From a virus, in the IMG/VR virus record IMGVR_UViG_3300024346_000147, positions 1 to 43,078 of that record: a DNA stretch of 43,078 nucleotides; one strand, given 5' to 3'. Both the position numbers and the translations under genes were made by a program. This document shows, in pieces, positions 16,798 through 26,088 of the stretch (the stretch's first letter is position 1; each line of letters starts with the position of its first letter). The notes under the pieces were generated by a model. That model was not told the origin of the DNA. It worked only from the letters and a program-made list of their open reading frames with translations, and made no database searches.

Positions 16798-19700
16798 TGA
16801 CTGAATATATACGAGGTAGTGGTGGCGGTAAGTCTGGAGGTAGTGAATCTCCAAATACACTAAAGTCTTCTTCTTTTGCCAAAGTTTTAGACTTGCTATG
16901 CGAAGGTGAGATAGAAGGTTTAGTAGGTGGAGACGCTGGAATTTACATTAATGATATTCCACTAGTTAACTCTGCAGGCGGTAAAAACTACGAGAACTAT
17001 AATTATAATATACTGCAGGGAACTCAAGCACAGGGTTACTTATCTGATTTTGCAAATGTTCAATCAGAACGTGGTATTCAAAACTCCGTGGTTAAGAAAA
17101 ATCTCCCTGTATATGAAAAGCTAGTAAGTAAGGAACTTGACGCAGTTAGAGTTACAGTAGGTACACCGTATCTTACAACGTCTGACGACGAAGGAAATGT
17201 TACTGGTGGATCAATTGTATATAAAGTATCTATTTCTGACGATAATGGCGCGACCTACACTCTAAAGGTACATGATAAAATAGAAGGTAAGACTACGACA
17301 GCTTACGAGCGTTCTGTAGTAATAGATTTACACGATGAATGGAAAGGTAAAACAATAACAGTAAAGGTTGAGCGAGTAACAGCTGACTTTCCAGATACTG
17401 CAGTCGACGGAGTTACGAAGAAAGGGGAGTTACTTTTCTACTCTGTTGCAGAGATAATATATGACAGGCTGAGATACCCAAATTCTGCAATTGTTGGTGT
17501 TAAAATAAGCTCTGATTACTTTAGCTCTATACCTTCAAGAGCCTACGACGTTAACCTACTAAAAGTACGTGTACCAAGTAACTATACGCCAAGGTCACCT
17601 ACAGGAGGCTCTTCATCTTATGTAAACGATAGTGGGGCTAATCAAGGTACTGAAATATGGGATGGGGTTCTTTCTCCACCTATATGGACAGATAACCCTG
17701 CTTGGTGTTTTTATGACCTACTGACCAATACTAGATATGGGTTGGGTGAGTACATAGACGAAGATACTGTCGACAAGTGGTCACTGTATGAAATAGCTAG
17801 ATACTGTGATGGATTGGTTCCTGATGGTTTTGGGGGCTGGGAACCAAGATACACGTGTAACATGTTTCTACAGAATAGAACTGAGGCTATTACGGCGCTC
17901 AGAGATATGGCTAAGATATTTCGCGGTATGCTGTACTGGAATGGCCAAGTTATAGCTACTGACTTCGATAGACCTCAGACTGCAGAAGCACTGTTTACTA
18001 ACGCTAACGTTATAGATGGAAGATTTAACTATGCAGGCTCTTCACTTCAGGCAAAAAAGAATGTAGTGAAGGTAACTTGGAACGACCCAGATAATGATTA
18101 TGCTAGGGCTGTAGAATACGTAGAAGACTCTGAGGAGTTAGCAAAAGATAATGTGCCTATAAGAGACTTGGAAATAAATGCCACTGGGTGTACCTCTAGA
18201 GGCCAAGCTTACAGAATTGGTAAGTGGGCTTTATACACCTCAAAGTATGAATCTGAGATACTATCATTTACAACTACTGATGTAGGCATGCACCTACACC
18301 CAGGTAGTCTGGTTAATATATCGGACTCACTGAAAAACAGTAGCAGACGCGGTGGCAGAATAGCAGAAGTAATAGACGCTAGTACTGTTAGACTAGATAG
18401 GCCTATAAACTTTAACCCAAACAACCCTGGAAAGCTTATAGTAGAAGTAGATTCTGTTAAGATAGAGAATCTACCAGATGGTAGTACAGTAGAGCGTAAC
18501 CTAAGCACTTTAGTCTCAGCTGTAATAGACCGAGTGGATTCCGACTTGGTATTCCTTTCTAGTTCTATAACAGCTCCGTTAATCGGATCTATTTGGATAT
18601 ATAATGAAACAGGAATTGCGGAGCCTCAGTTAGCTAAAATACTTTCTATTACTGAAGACTCTGACGCTGGAACATACGCTATAACATGCCACAAAGTAAA
18701 TAACTCTAAGTTTGGCTATATAGAGAACGGTTGGGAACTAGAGAAGAAATACACTAGTGACCTTAATGTTTTACAGGCTTCCCCTATATCTGGGAAATTT
18801 GATATAACTGAGGAGTTATATCTTGAGACTGGAATTCCTAAAGTTCAAATATCCGTTGGTTGGGATGATGTTCTAGGCGCTAAGCACTATATACTACACT
18901 ACAAAAAAGATTTGGATAACTGGAAAGTTGCCGACCTCCAGTCATTAACTTCCCAGTTTGATCTCAGAGATGCTAGTAACGGTACTTACGTTTTTAGAGT
19001 TGCTACAGTTAACGCTTTTGGTAAAGTTTCTGCTTTTGTTGAATCTGACCCAACTTTAATACTTGGTAAGACTAAAGAACCTTCAGATGTTACAAACCTT
19101 AGCGTTAGACTAACTGAAGCGGGTATTTACCTAGAGTGGCAAGCTATATCTGACTTAGATGTTAAGGGGTATGAAGTAAGACTTGGTGAATCCTGGGAGG
19201 ACTCTGATAACGGAGGTCCTGGTATTATACTTAGTACTAATATATCTCAGAACTCCTTCGTAACTACTGCAGTTAAAGGTGCAGATACTTATAAGTACCA
19301 TGTACGTGCTATAGATACTACAGGTCACTATAGTATCAACTCAGCATCTGCAGAGTTAGACATTTCAGAACTTAATAGAGTGTACGGATTTGCGTGCGTA
19401 CAGTCACTAGGAAGACTGGAATTTTCTTGGAAAAGGGCAACTTCTATTGGTATTTTAGGATACGAAGTTAGAGAAGGGACTTCGTGGACTGATTCAACTT
19501 ATATCGGATTTGTAAACACTAACAAATTATCATTACCATACGGCAGTAGTGCTACAGGCACAGCTAGGAAGTTTTTTATAAAAGCATTTAGTAGTGCTGG
19601 TCTGTACTCTAAGTATGCCGCTTTTGCGTCTACACTTATAGCTAAGCCTACACAAAGAAACGCTATAAAAGATATAAACTTTCATGATACTTGGGCAGGT

Positions 19701-20495
19701 GTACTTGTAAATACTACTCAAGAATCTTCGACAAATACAGTTGGTCAAGCTATATGGACAAGTTACGATGAAGACTCCGGAGAGTTTCTAGGTGATATTG
19801 TACACTCTAAAGAGTACACTGCGCAGACCACATTAAGCTTTGCACATGCAACTTACCTAAAGGACTCTGTAAATTGGGACAACGCCACTTTTGACTGGTT
19901 TTCTACAGAATCCCTAAGACGTTGGGTTATGGAATACGATCAAGCAGTAGGTGATGTATCACTAGAAATAGCTACAGATACAGAAATACCTGCCACTGTT
20001 TTAGACGCGTGGAGATTTCACAGTGTAGATGGTTTAAACAGTGCAATAGGTACTGCACCAATAGGTACACCTAAAAACTCACTTATAGAATCTCCTGCAC
20101 GTGGTAGATACAGCGCTGGTGTTTCAGTTGAACCTGTAACTTCCAATGACTACACTATAACAAGACTACCAACGGTATTCTCCGAGACTTTATGGCTAAG
20201 ACCAAAGGAGATATCTTCTTTCAGTTCCCTGGTTAAGCTATCAAACGAATCTTCTGAATATTTGAAACTTACTTACTCCAAACTAGCCAATAGGCTTTAC
20301 CTAGAAGATCAGGCTGGTAATAGGGTTGGGTTAGATTATAACCTTGTGGTAGATAAACTAGTTTTTATAGGAATTTCCCAAACAGAGACCACAAGATCAT
20401 TATACGCCTCTAACAAGCAAGGTACTAACGTTACTGGCAACACAGAATTACTCCCCCCAAATACCTTAGGGTATAATAAATTAGAGGTTATTTAA
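16797..20495 (+). CDS. Tail tip host-specificity protein, lambda gpJ-like
   Basis: This 1232-residue protein is the central tail-tip fibre. The N-terminal two thirds match the gpJ family (NTLKSSSFAKVLDLLCEGEIEGL at the start, NNPAWC-like DNPAWCFYDLLTNTRYG near residue 300, MAKIFRGMLYWNGQ near 370). Fibronectin III-like repeats follow at about 660-755, 760-850 and 858-960; two carry the related motifs GYEVRLGESW and GYEVREGTSW. The last 130 residues look like a lectin/concanavalin-type beta sandwich and may contact the receptor. It closes the M-L-K-I-J series. The receptor-binding end is the part least like lambda. Confidence 0.9.
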   Translation: MTEYIRGSGGGKSGGSESPNTLKSSSFAKVLDLLCEGEIEGLVGGDAGIYINDIPLVNSAGGKNYENYNYNILQGTQAQGYLSDFANVQSERGIQNSVVKKNLPVYEKLVSKELDAVRVTVGTPYLTTSDDEGNVTGGSIVYKVSISDDNGATYTLKVHDKIEGKTTTAYERSVVIDLHDEWKGKTITVKVERVTADFPDTAVDGVTKKGELLFYSVAEIIYDRLRYPNSAIVGVKISSDYFSSIPSRAYDVNLLKVRVPSNYTPRSPTGGSSSYVNDSGANQGTEIWDGVLSPPIWTDNPAWCFYDLLTNTRYGLGEYIDEDTVDKWSLYEIARYCDGLVPDGFGGWEPRYTCNMFLQNRTEAITALRDMAKIFRGMLYWNGQVIATDFDRPQTAEALFTNANVIDGRFNYAGSSLQAKKNVVKVTWNDPDNDYARAVEYVEDSEELAKDNVPIRDLEINATGCTSRGQAYRIGKWALYTSKYESEILSFTTTDVGMHLHPGSLVNISDSLKNSSRRGGRIAEVIDASTVRLDRPINFNPNNPGKLIVEVDSVKIENLPDGSTVERNLSTLVSAVIDRVDSDLVFLSSSITAPLIGSIWIYNETGIAEPQLAKILSITEDSDAGTYAITCHKVNNSKFGYIENGWELEKKYTSDLNVLQASPISGKFDITEELYLETGIPKVQISVGWDDVLGAKHYILHYKKDLDNWKVADLQSLTSQFDLRDASNGTYVFRVATVNAFGKVSAFVESDPTLILGKTKEPSDVTNLSVRLTEAGIYLEWQAISDLDVKGYEVRLGESWEDSDNGGPGIILSTNISQNSFVTTAVKGADTYKYHVRAIDTTGHYSINSASAELDISELNRVYGFACVQSLGRLEFSWKRATSIGILGYEVREGTSWTDSTYIGFVNTNKLSLPYGSSATGTARKFFIKAFSSAGLYSKYAAFASTLIAKPTQRNAIKDINFHDTWAGVLVNTTQESSTNTVGQAIWTSYDEDSGEFLGDIVHSKEYTAQTTLSFAHATYLKDSVNWDNATFDWFSTESLRRWVMEYDQAVGDVSLEIATDTEIPATVLDAWRFHSVDGLNSAIGTAPIGTPKNSLIESPARGRYSAGVSVEPVTSNDYTITRLPTVFSETLWLRPKEISSFSSLVKLSNESSEYLKLTYSKLANRLYLEDQAGNRVGLDYNLVVDKLVFIGISQTETTRSLYASNKQGTNVTGNTELLPPNTLGYNKLEVI

Positions 20496-20498
20496 CAC

Positions 20499-20969
20499 AT
20501 GAACGACAAAATTAAATTATACGGATCATTCCTATTCACGTTAGAAAAGGCCGATGGCTCTGTAGAGATAACAAAGAAAGACAATATAATTGTTTCAAGT
20601 GGATTCCTAGCTGTCTCTGACTCCATATTTAACTCAGCATCTAGGCCTGCAGTGTTTCAGTATATAGGTATAGGAGTGGGTACAGTAGCCGCTTCAGTAA
20701 CTGATACTCTACTAGGCTCTGAACTTACTACGTATACTGTAGCAAGTGTTAGGCCTGTAGCAACTTATGCATTTGACGGTGTAGGGGGTGTAGCTACCTT
20801 AAGTCACGTATTTGCACCTGGCGAAGTTACTGGTAACCTTACTGAGGCGGGTGTATTTAATTCCTCTGCCGCGAACTCTACAACAATGCTTGATAGAGTT
20901 GTCTTTCCTGCAGTTAATAAGGGAATTGACGACACACTTACGGTAACATTTTCCTTCTCATTGAGTTAA
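20499..20969 (+). CDS. Probable tail-fibre or virion structural protein
   Basis: This 156-residue beta-rich protein begins 3 bases after the J-like gene, with GAGG about 11 bases before the ATG. The sequence has FQYIGIGVGT, LLGSELTTYTV and ATLSHVFAPGEVTGNLTEAGVF, a pattern I associate with small tail-fibre-associated domains in many phages. There are no cysteines and no signal peptide. Its position between gpJ and two fibre-like proteins suggests it is part of the tail tip or a fibre attachment piece. The exact role is unknown. Confidence 0.6.
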   Translation: MNDKIKLYGSFLFTLEKADGSVEITKKDNIIVSSGFLAVSDSIFNSASRPAVFQYIGIGVGTVAASVTDTLLGSELTTYTVASVRPVATYAFDGVGGVATLSHVFAPGEVTGNLTEAGVFNSSAANSTTMLDRVVFPAVNKGIDDTLTVTFSFSLS

Positions 20970-20973
20970 GAAA

Positions 20974-22092
20974 ATGACTGTCGCCACAACTGTGGTGGTT
21001 GCTCCTATGCCTCTAAGCCAAGTTGAAGATTCAACTTGGCTATCTCTACTCGGTGTGGAGGCCTCTGAGTTAACGCGCCTCGAATACACAACTATAATAT
21101 CTACAGACGGTCTTAGTACTTCAGATTGGAATATGCCAGAAAATTGGTATACTATTCATACTTATTATGATGACACTAATTTTAAGACGTGGTCCTCCCC
21201 CTCTCTTCAAACTACCGACTGGGCCGGAGTAGCTGGGGAGAACTGGGGCTCTTTACTATACACAGCCAATTTTGTAGATAGTCAAACTAACGGCTTAAGA
21301 ATTACTGAAGGAGCTAAAAAGCTACATATGAAGAAACAATTCTTCTCTGTAGTTGAATTTTCAGAATTACTACGAACCTCAATACCTAGGTTTATAAACG
21401 CTGACGAGTCACTAAGCATTGTTGAAGTACTTAGAAAGATACTTCCAGATATTGAGCTAATTGAGAATTTAGCACTTGCCTCCAGTGCATCCACTGCTGG
21501 GTCTCAATTCATAGAGTTCTTATCTAGCATAGGTATATCTGACGAGGCAATACATAGTCCAGGATTGTACTTCTCAGAAGTAATAAAACTTCTAGATGAT
21601 TACTCCAATGGGTATACAGGTACTCTTTCCGATATTGAGCTATCCTCGGATCCTATTGATTCTATCAGTGAATTTGAGGATAGATTATTAAATGGTAGAG
21701 TGCCTGGGTACTCAGAGTTTAGAAGCTATATACAGGGCGATTATAAATATACTAAAGCTTTAGTCAAGGCTACACTAGAGTCCTTCGAAGCTAATACACG
21801 GGTTGAGCTTCGAGAGTTGAAAGCTGAAGTTGATCTACCTGACATAATAGATAGGGGTGTACAGTTCTACGACCCTGCTGTTCCAGCTACTTCTATAATT
21901 AATTTTAATTATACATTTGATGAGGCCCCTCAATTAAGTGTGGTAGTGGTCGGTGGGTTAGCGGGGGCAGCTAACTACAAAATAGAAGTTGTCGCTCTAA
22001 CCACAACTTACGCAGACATAATTTTGAAAGATACTGGAAACGCCGGAGCACTAATAGCTGGCACTGTAAATTGGACAGCACACGGATACTAA
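20974..22092 (+). CDS. Tail fibre protein with C-terminal H-type-lectin-like domain
   Basis: This 372-residue protein has an N-terminal region rich in Thr, Ser and Trp, a helical middle (about residues 125-280), and a C-terminal domain from about 290 (NFNYTFDEAPQLSVVVVGG ... VNWTAHGY). The C-terminal domain resembles H-type lectin domains, which end in a W-x-A pattern and bind carbohydrates. This suggests a receptor or polysaccharide-binding fibre. The ATG follows the previous stop by 4 bases with a weak SD, so translation may be coupled. The lectin call is from pattern only. Confidence 0.6.
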   Translation: MTVATTVVVAPMPLSQVEDSTWLSLLGVEASELTRLEYTTIISTDGLSTSDWNMPENWYTIHTYYDDTNFKTWSSPSLQTTDWAGVAGENWGSLLYTANFVDSQTNGLRITEGAKKLHMKKQFFSVVEFSELLRTSIPRFINADESLSIVEVLRKILPDIELIENLALASSASTAGSQFIEFLSSIGISDEAIHSPGLYFSEVIKLLDDYSNGYTGTLSDIELSSDPIDSISEFEDRLLNGRVPGYSEFRSYIQGDYKYTKALVKATLESFEANTRVELRELKAEVDLPDIIDRGVQFYDPAVPATSIINFNYTFDEAPQLSVVVVGGLAGAANYKIEVVALTTTYADIILKDTGNAGALIAGTVNWTAHGY

Positions 22093-22095
22093 CAT

Positions 22096-23418
22096 ATGCA
22101 ATCATTTCTACCTATAAATGGGACAGATACTTTACAGGCGTCTCTCCCTAAACTTAATAATAATTTTATAACCTTAAGGTCTAACGCATCTGGTGCCGCT
22201 GCACCTACCGCTAATTTGTATGTCGGTATGCTGTATTTTAATACGGGTACAAGTTCGTATGAAAAACTTGTAAGTCTGGGTCCTGCCGTTTGGGAACCAG
22301 TTATACCTGCTTCAATAAATGCTACCTCACTGGGTGGGGTCGTAGCTGCAAAGTATTCTCCTACCAGGGGTACTCTTACTAACACAACAAGTATAAACGA
22401 CGTAGCACTGGCTCTGGGTAGCTATACACAGCTGTCCACTACAGGCCTAATTGTTAAGGGGTACCCAGTTGAAAAGGCCGGTACTTTGTTTATTACTAGA
22501 GAATTTGACGGAACAACAAACTATATAGTACAAAGATATGTAACTACAGATTCCGTGGAATACACAAGATACTATAAGACTAACTGGACTTCTCCAGGAT
22601 GGTTAAGGACCCTAACATCTGCAAATTTAGGGGCTAAGGAGCTTGGTCAGGAATCAACTGGTATAGATGCAGATAGATTAGATGGGCAACATGGTTCCTA
22701 TTACTTAGCAGCAACTGGATTTAGTAAAACCACTGTTCTAAGTTTACTAAGTGGAACTAACAGCCCATTGAATGCTTCATCACTTGGACCCAATTCGCGT
22801 AGTGCTAATGATTTTCTATCGCCCGAAAGGCATACTAATAACAAATTATATAGTGGAAGTGTATCCGCTGGTGTGGCTGGGGCTCCTTTAACCCTGTACA
22901 ATAGTGACAATACGGCCACTGGACTGGGCTTGCCTAAGCTAGCGTTCTATGATCTGGCCAGACCTGGTTCTGGTTCAGACGTCCTAAAGGCAAAAGGCGC
23001 GCAATTTATACTAAATAGAACAAGTGATACTTCTACTGTTGATCTCTTTGACGCCGATGGTACAACTAAAGGGACCTTAGGTGTTAAGATACTATCGGCT
23101 ACAGATGTAAATACTACAAATGTAACATCATCTCTCGTAACTTCTGCTAACGTATATGTTACTTCTGACTTACGTAAAAAGAAGGACTTAGTAAAGATAG
23201 AGGGAGCCTTAGCTAAAACTAGAGCGCTAACTGGGTACTTGTACAAGATGAGAGACACTGATAAAGAATCTGCAGGTATTATAGCCCAGGACTTACAAAA
23301 GGTTTTGCCCGAAGCAGTCACAGAGATGCAAGATGGTTTCTTGGCTGTTGATACCCAGGCTATAATATCCATACTTGTTGAGGCTATTAAAGAGCTGGGA
23401 GATAGAACTGATGGCTAA
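22096..23418 (+). CDS. Tail fibre with pyocin-knob-like domain and S74 intramolecular chaperone
   Basis: This is a 440-residue fibre. Residues 1-70 resemble fibre attachment repeats (LYVGMLYFNTGTSSYEKL). Residues about 90-175 look like a pyocin-knob domain (LALGSYTQLSTTG, GYPVEKAGTLFI, GWLRTLTSANLG). The last 84 residues are a peptidase S74 intramolecular chaperone, with the Ser-Asp site at 357-358 (TSDLRKKKDL) and GIIAQDLQKVLPEAV. S74 domains direct trimer folding and then cut themselves off just before the Ser. The mature fibre would therefore be about 356 residues. There is no strong SD; it begins 3 bases after the previous stop. Confidence 0.85.
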   Translation: MQSFLPINGTDTLQASLPKLNNNFITLRSNASGAAAPTANLYVGMLYFNTGTSSYEKLVSLGPAVWEPVIPASINATSLGGVVAAKYSPTRGTLTNTTSINDVALALGSYTQLSTTGLIVKGYPVEKAGTLFITREFDGTTNYIVQRYVTTDSVEYTRYYKTNWTSPGWLRTLTSANLGAKELGQESTGIDADRLDGQHGSYYLAATGFSKTTVLSLLSGTNSPLNASSLGPNSRSANDFLSPERHTNNKLYSGSVSAGVAGAPLTLYNSDNTATGLGLPKLAFYDLARPGSGSDVLKAKGAQFILNRTSDTSTVDLFDADGTTKGTLGVKILSATDVNTTNVTSSLVTSANVYVTSDLRKKKDLVKIEGALAKTRALTGYLYKMRDTDKESAGIIAQDLQKVLPEAVTEMQDGFLAVDTQAIISILVEAIKELGDRTDG

Positions 23419-24295
23419 GGTAGATCCTAACTTACCATTAGACTTAAATGCTGCTGGAGTAGCTCTTGGGATATCTGGTAATTACAGTAGATATCCCGAG
23501 GAAGTGACAGTGTACTTAACTAAGTCCGATGGAAAATATGATTTGAAAGGCCTTCTAGGTAAAGTTAGGAAGCAATACATTGGCAGGGCCATACAACAAG
23601 TTGTTCATGAATGGCATGGTGGGCTTGTCCAAAAGAACTATATTTGGCACTACTTATACCCTAGAGACGGCTGGCAGACAGTTTACTTCCCTAAGGCAGG
23701 TGGTGGGGAAGATGCGGTTCAGATAATAGGTCCTTATTTTTTTAATCATTTTCGTCGAGTAGATGAGCATCGTAACTTCGAGAAGTTTGAACTAAGATTC
23801 TATTCTAAAAGCCTTCTCAATTTTAACTCTTTAAATATAACTATTGGTGATGTTACTCTAACTAACGCAGCTTTGAAATTAGTAGGTAATGGGCACGCCT
23901 TATCAAATACATACTACCATTTAGAAGATGGCCCCTACCCAAAAGAGGGCGGACCCTTCATGGAGCAGTATGTTACAGGGTCTTCAACAAGTGGAACTGA
24001 TAAGGACGGAAACCCCATAACTTTAAATTCTTATGGATATAGATTTCGAGAGAAATCTAACTATTATTTATATGTAGTTAATCCCAGAACCCCTGGAGCA
24101 CTGGATACTGAAGATGCAAATGGGATGGTAGGGGTGGAACCGTACGAAAACGATGAAGGTAAAACTAGATATAACTACAGACATAAGTGGTATGACTCTG
24201 GCCGCACCTCATGGCTTAAGCAGGGTCAATCTATATCTTACATTAGACAAGGATATTACTACTTGGATACTCCAATATACTTTGAAATATCATAA
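23411..24295 (+). CDS. Unknown protein at the end of the virion operon
   Basis: This 294-residue protein is not recognised. The ATG at 23411 overlaps the fibre stop by 8 bases and has a GGGAGAT SD about 7 bases upstream; an earlier in-frame start lacks an SD. The protein is rich in Tyr, Gly and Asn, with many aromatic residues (NYIWHYLYPRDGWQTVYFP, YRFREKSNYYLYVVNP, YIRQGYYYLDTPIYFEIS), and is probably all beta. Directly after the S74 fibre, this suggests a second adhesin, a fibre tip or a receptor-binding partner. It is the last gene before the terminator. Confidence 0.6.
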   Translation: MAKVDPNLPLDLNAAGVALGISGNYSRYPEEVTVYLTKSDGKYDLKGLLGKVRKQYIGRAIQQVVHEWHGGLVQKNYIWHYLYPRDGWQTVYFPKAGGGEDAVQIIGPYFFNHFRRVDEHRNFEKFELRFYSKSLLNFNSLNITIGDVTLTNAALKLVGNGHALSNTYYHLEDGPYPKEGGPFMEQYVTGSSTSGTDKDGNPITLNSYGYRFREKSNYYLYVVNPRTPGALDTEDANGMVGVEPYENDEGKTRYNYRHKWYDSGRTSWLKQGQSISYIRQGYYYLDTPIYFEIS

Positions 24296-24307
24296 AATCT
24301 AAACGTG

Positions 24308-24335
24308 AAAAAGGCCGCATATAGCGGCCTTTTTT
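24308..24335. terminator. Bidirectional terminator between converging modules
   Basis: GGCCGC (24313-24318) pairs with GCGGCC (24324-24329) around an ATATA loop. Flanking A5 and T6 runs extend the stem and give a T tract on either strand. It lies 12 bases after the last + strand gene and just beyond the end of the - strand dUTPase gene, so it can stop both transcription units. Confidence 0.92.
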
Positions 24336-24339
24336 GTTT

Positions 24340-24789
24340 TTAATTGCTGGTAGAGCCAAATCCACCCTCACCTCTAACTGAGTCTGGAAGTTTTGCTACT
24401 TCAACGAATGTAGCTTTTAGGTAGGGTACTAGCAATAGTTGACATACTGCAACATCTTTTCTAAAGTTAATAACGTCACCAAAAGAGTCGTTCTTTATAA
24501 ACATTTTAATTTCACCTCTGTACGTACTATCAATGATTCCTATAGTATTAGCAAGCTTGAATTTAAGTTTACCAGAACTGCTTCTAGGTACTAACATTCC
24601 AAATAGTCCAAAGTCTTTATATGTTTCAGGTATTGCCAATGCAAACCCTGCACTAATAAGCTTTGACTCTCCAGGGGACAGATCGAAACTATCTAATGGA
24701 TATAGATCAAGCCCTGCGTCTTCTGGGTGTGCGTACTCCGGAAAAGTATGTGCACCTATCATTTGTATCTTAAGTTCTACTGACTTCAT
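24340..24789 (-). CDS. dut: dUTP diphosphatase (dUTPase)
   Basis: This 149-residue enzyme hydrolyses dUTP to dUMP and pyrophosphate, keeping uracil out of phage DNA and feeding dTMP synthesis. All five motifs of the trimeric family are visible: HPEDAGLDLYP, PRSSSGKLK, ANTIGIIDSTYRGEIK, DVAVCQLLLVPY and the C-terminal RGEGGFGSTSN lid. Length is normal. The start has an AAGGAG SD and lies 20 bases inside the end of the exonuclease gene. It is the last gene of the leftward replication operon. In T5 the dUTPase gene also lies next to the D15 exonuclease. Confidence 0.95.
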   Translation of the reverse strand: MKSVELKIQMIGAHTFPEYAHPEDAGLDLYPLDSFDLSPGESKLISAGFALAIPETYKDFGLFGMLVPRSSSGKLKFKLANTIGIIDSTYRGEIKMFIKNDSFGDVINFRKDVAVCQLLLVPYLKATFVEVAKLPDSVRGEGGFGSTSN

Positions 24790-25612
24790 CTAAAATCTCC
24801 TTAATTCTTGTGTAGTGTTCCCCAACTGCATCGTAGCAGTAGTCTAAGTCCATCAACTCGTAGTTTATAAGTATTTGGTCTTTAAAGTTATTTATATTTT
24901 TAATGTACTGTGCAGTGCCTGGCAGTGGAATACTATCATGGATATCAAAAGCAGTGCCATACTGTCTAAGTAACGCTGCCCCTCTTTTAGCCCCCACTAG
25001 AGCAATACCCGGAACATTATCCCCAGAGTCTCCCTCCAATACCTTCCTAGATATGTAGTCAGCCGGAGCACAGTCATATTTATCCGCAAAGTTATCTAGT
25101 CTAATCTCTTTCCTAGTATAGTAACAGAACCTGTTTACCTTTTCGTTTATTAACTGGTCAAAGTCTTTGTCAGTTGAGATTATCCACAATTTGTCAAACT
25201 TTGCGGGCAGTTCTTTAGCAACTACTGCTATAATGTCATCAGCCTCTACACCTTGAAACCTTAGAAGTGGGAATCTAATTTCCGCCAGCTTAAGGGCATC
25301 CTCATAACTATTTAAAAACTCTGCGAACTCTTGCTTTTCTTCCTCAGTTTGTGTTGCGTACTTAGCCTCTCTGTTTCCTTTGTACTCTGGGAATATAGCC
25401 CGTCTATAGGAGGACTTACCCTTATCTGCGGCAATTATAACTTTACCGCATTCGTATGATTTAGCGAAGCTCTCTACAGAACGTACAAAGTCTGCTGCAA
25501 AGTCCTTTTGTCTCTTATGTTTGTACCTAAAAGATAAGTTAAGAGCATCAACTACTAATAAGTTATTCCCTGCTGTAGGTAGCGCGGCATCTAACTCAAA
25601 TATGCCCTTCAT
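24770..25612 (-). CDS. 5'-3' exonuclease / flap endonuclease, T5 D15-like
   Basis: This 280-residue protein has the acidic metal-binding motifs of the FEN/PIN-like 5' nuclease family: VVDALNLSFRYKH near the N-terminus, GVEADDIIA, STDKDFDQLI and EGDSGDNVPGI. The last begins the helix-hairpin-helix part that grips DNA. It removes RNA primers and 5' flaps during replication and may take part in recombination. T5 D15 has nearly the same size and lies in the same neighbourhood. It overlaps the resolvase-like gene by ATGA and the dUTPase gene by 20 bases. Confidence 0.92.
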   Translation of the reverse strand: MKGIFELDAALPTAGNNLLVVDALNLSFRYKHKRQKDFAADFVRSVESFAKSYECGKVIIAADKGKSSYRRAIFPEYKGNREAKYATQTEEEKQEFAEFLNSYEDALKLAEIRFPLLRFQGVEADDIIAVVAKELPAKFDKLWIISTDKDFDQLINEKVNRFCYYTRKEIRLDNFADKYDCAPADYISRKVLEGDSGDNVPGIALVGAKRGAALLRQYGTAFDIHDSIPLPGTAQYIKNINNFKDQILINYELMDLDYCYDAVGEHYTRIKEILDEVSRT

Positions 25613-26088
25613 AAAAAATCTCCCTGATCTTTAGTATTAAGCCAATCATTAAACGAGTATATTCTAACTTCGTCAATTATTGGATCTAAGTGTTTGTTTT
25701 CTCTAAATTCATTTATATAAATAAGTTCTGGTAGTATGGCTTCTGCCTCTCTAGTAGCTACCATCCAATGACCTCTATCTTTCTTAAACACTAATAGAGG
25801 TTCCTTATCTACTTGTTCAGATTCTCTAACTGTCTGTGCCCAAAACTTAGCAAAAGTATTATCTGGATTCTTTATCAATAGGTGGTTTATTGTATCATCT
25901 TTGTAGTGCTTAACTTCCACACAATACCTGATATTCATACCAGGTACATACACATCACCCTTCAGTCCATGAACCGAATTAAGTCCCCCAGACCCAGGAA
26001 CTCTCTCCCATTTTAAAGATGTACGATCCCTTAGAGAATCACGTACATCATACTCCGCTCTCGCACCTTTATTTCTGGAATCTACCAT
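25609..26088 (-). CDS. Holliday-junction-resolvase-like nuclease (T5 D14-like position)
   Basis: This 159-residue protein has the catalytic plan of the restriction-endonuclease-like fold as in Hjc-type resolvases: Glu12 in KGARAEYDV, Asp45 in LKGDVYVPG and Glu58-x-Lys60 in CVEVKH, with WERVPGSGGL between them. It probably cuts branched DNA made by recombination-dependent replication. Its place between the SbcC-like subunit and the D15-like exonuclease is that of T5 D14. It overlaps both neighbours by 4-7 bases. The substrate is inferred. Confidence 0.8.
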   Translation of the reverse strand: MVDSRNKGARAEYDVRDSLRDRTSLKWERVPGSGGLNSVHGLKGDVYVPGMNIRYCVEVKHYKDDTINHLLIKNPDNTFAKFWAQTVRESEQVDKEPLLVFKKDRGHWMVATREAEAILPELIYINEFRENKHLDPIIDEVRIYSFNDWLNTKDQGDFL

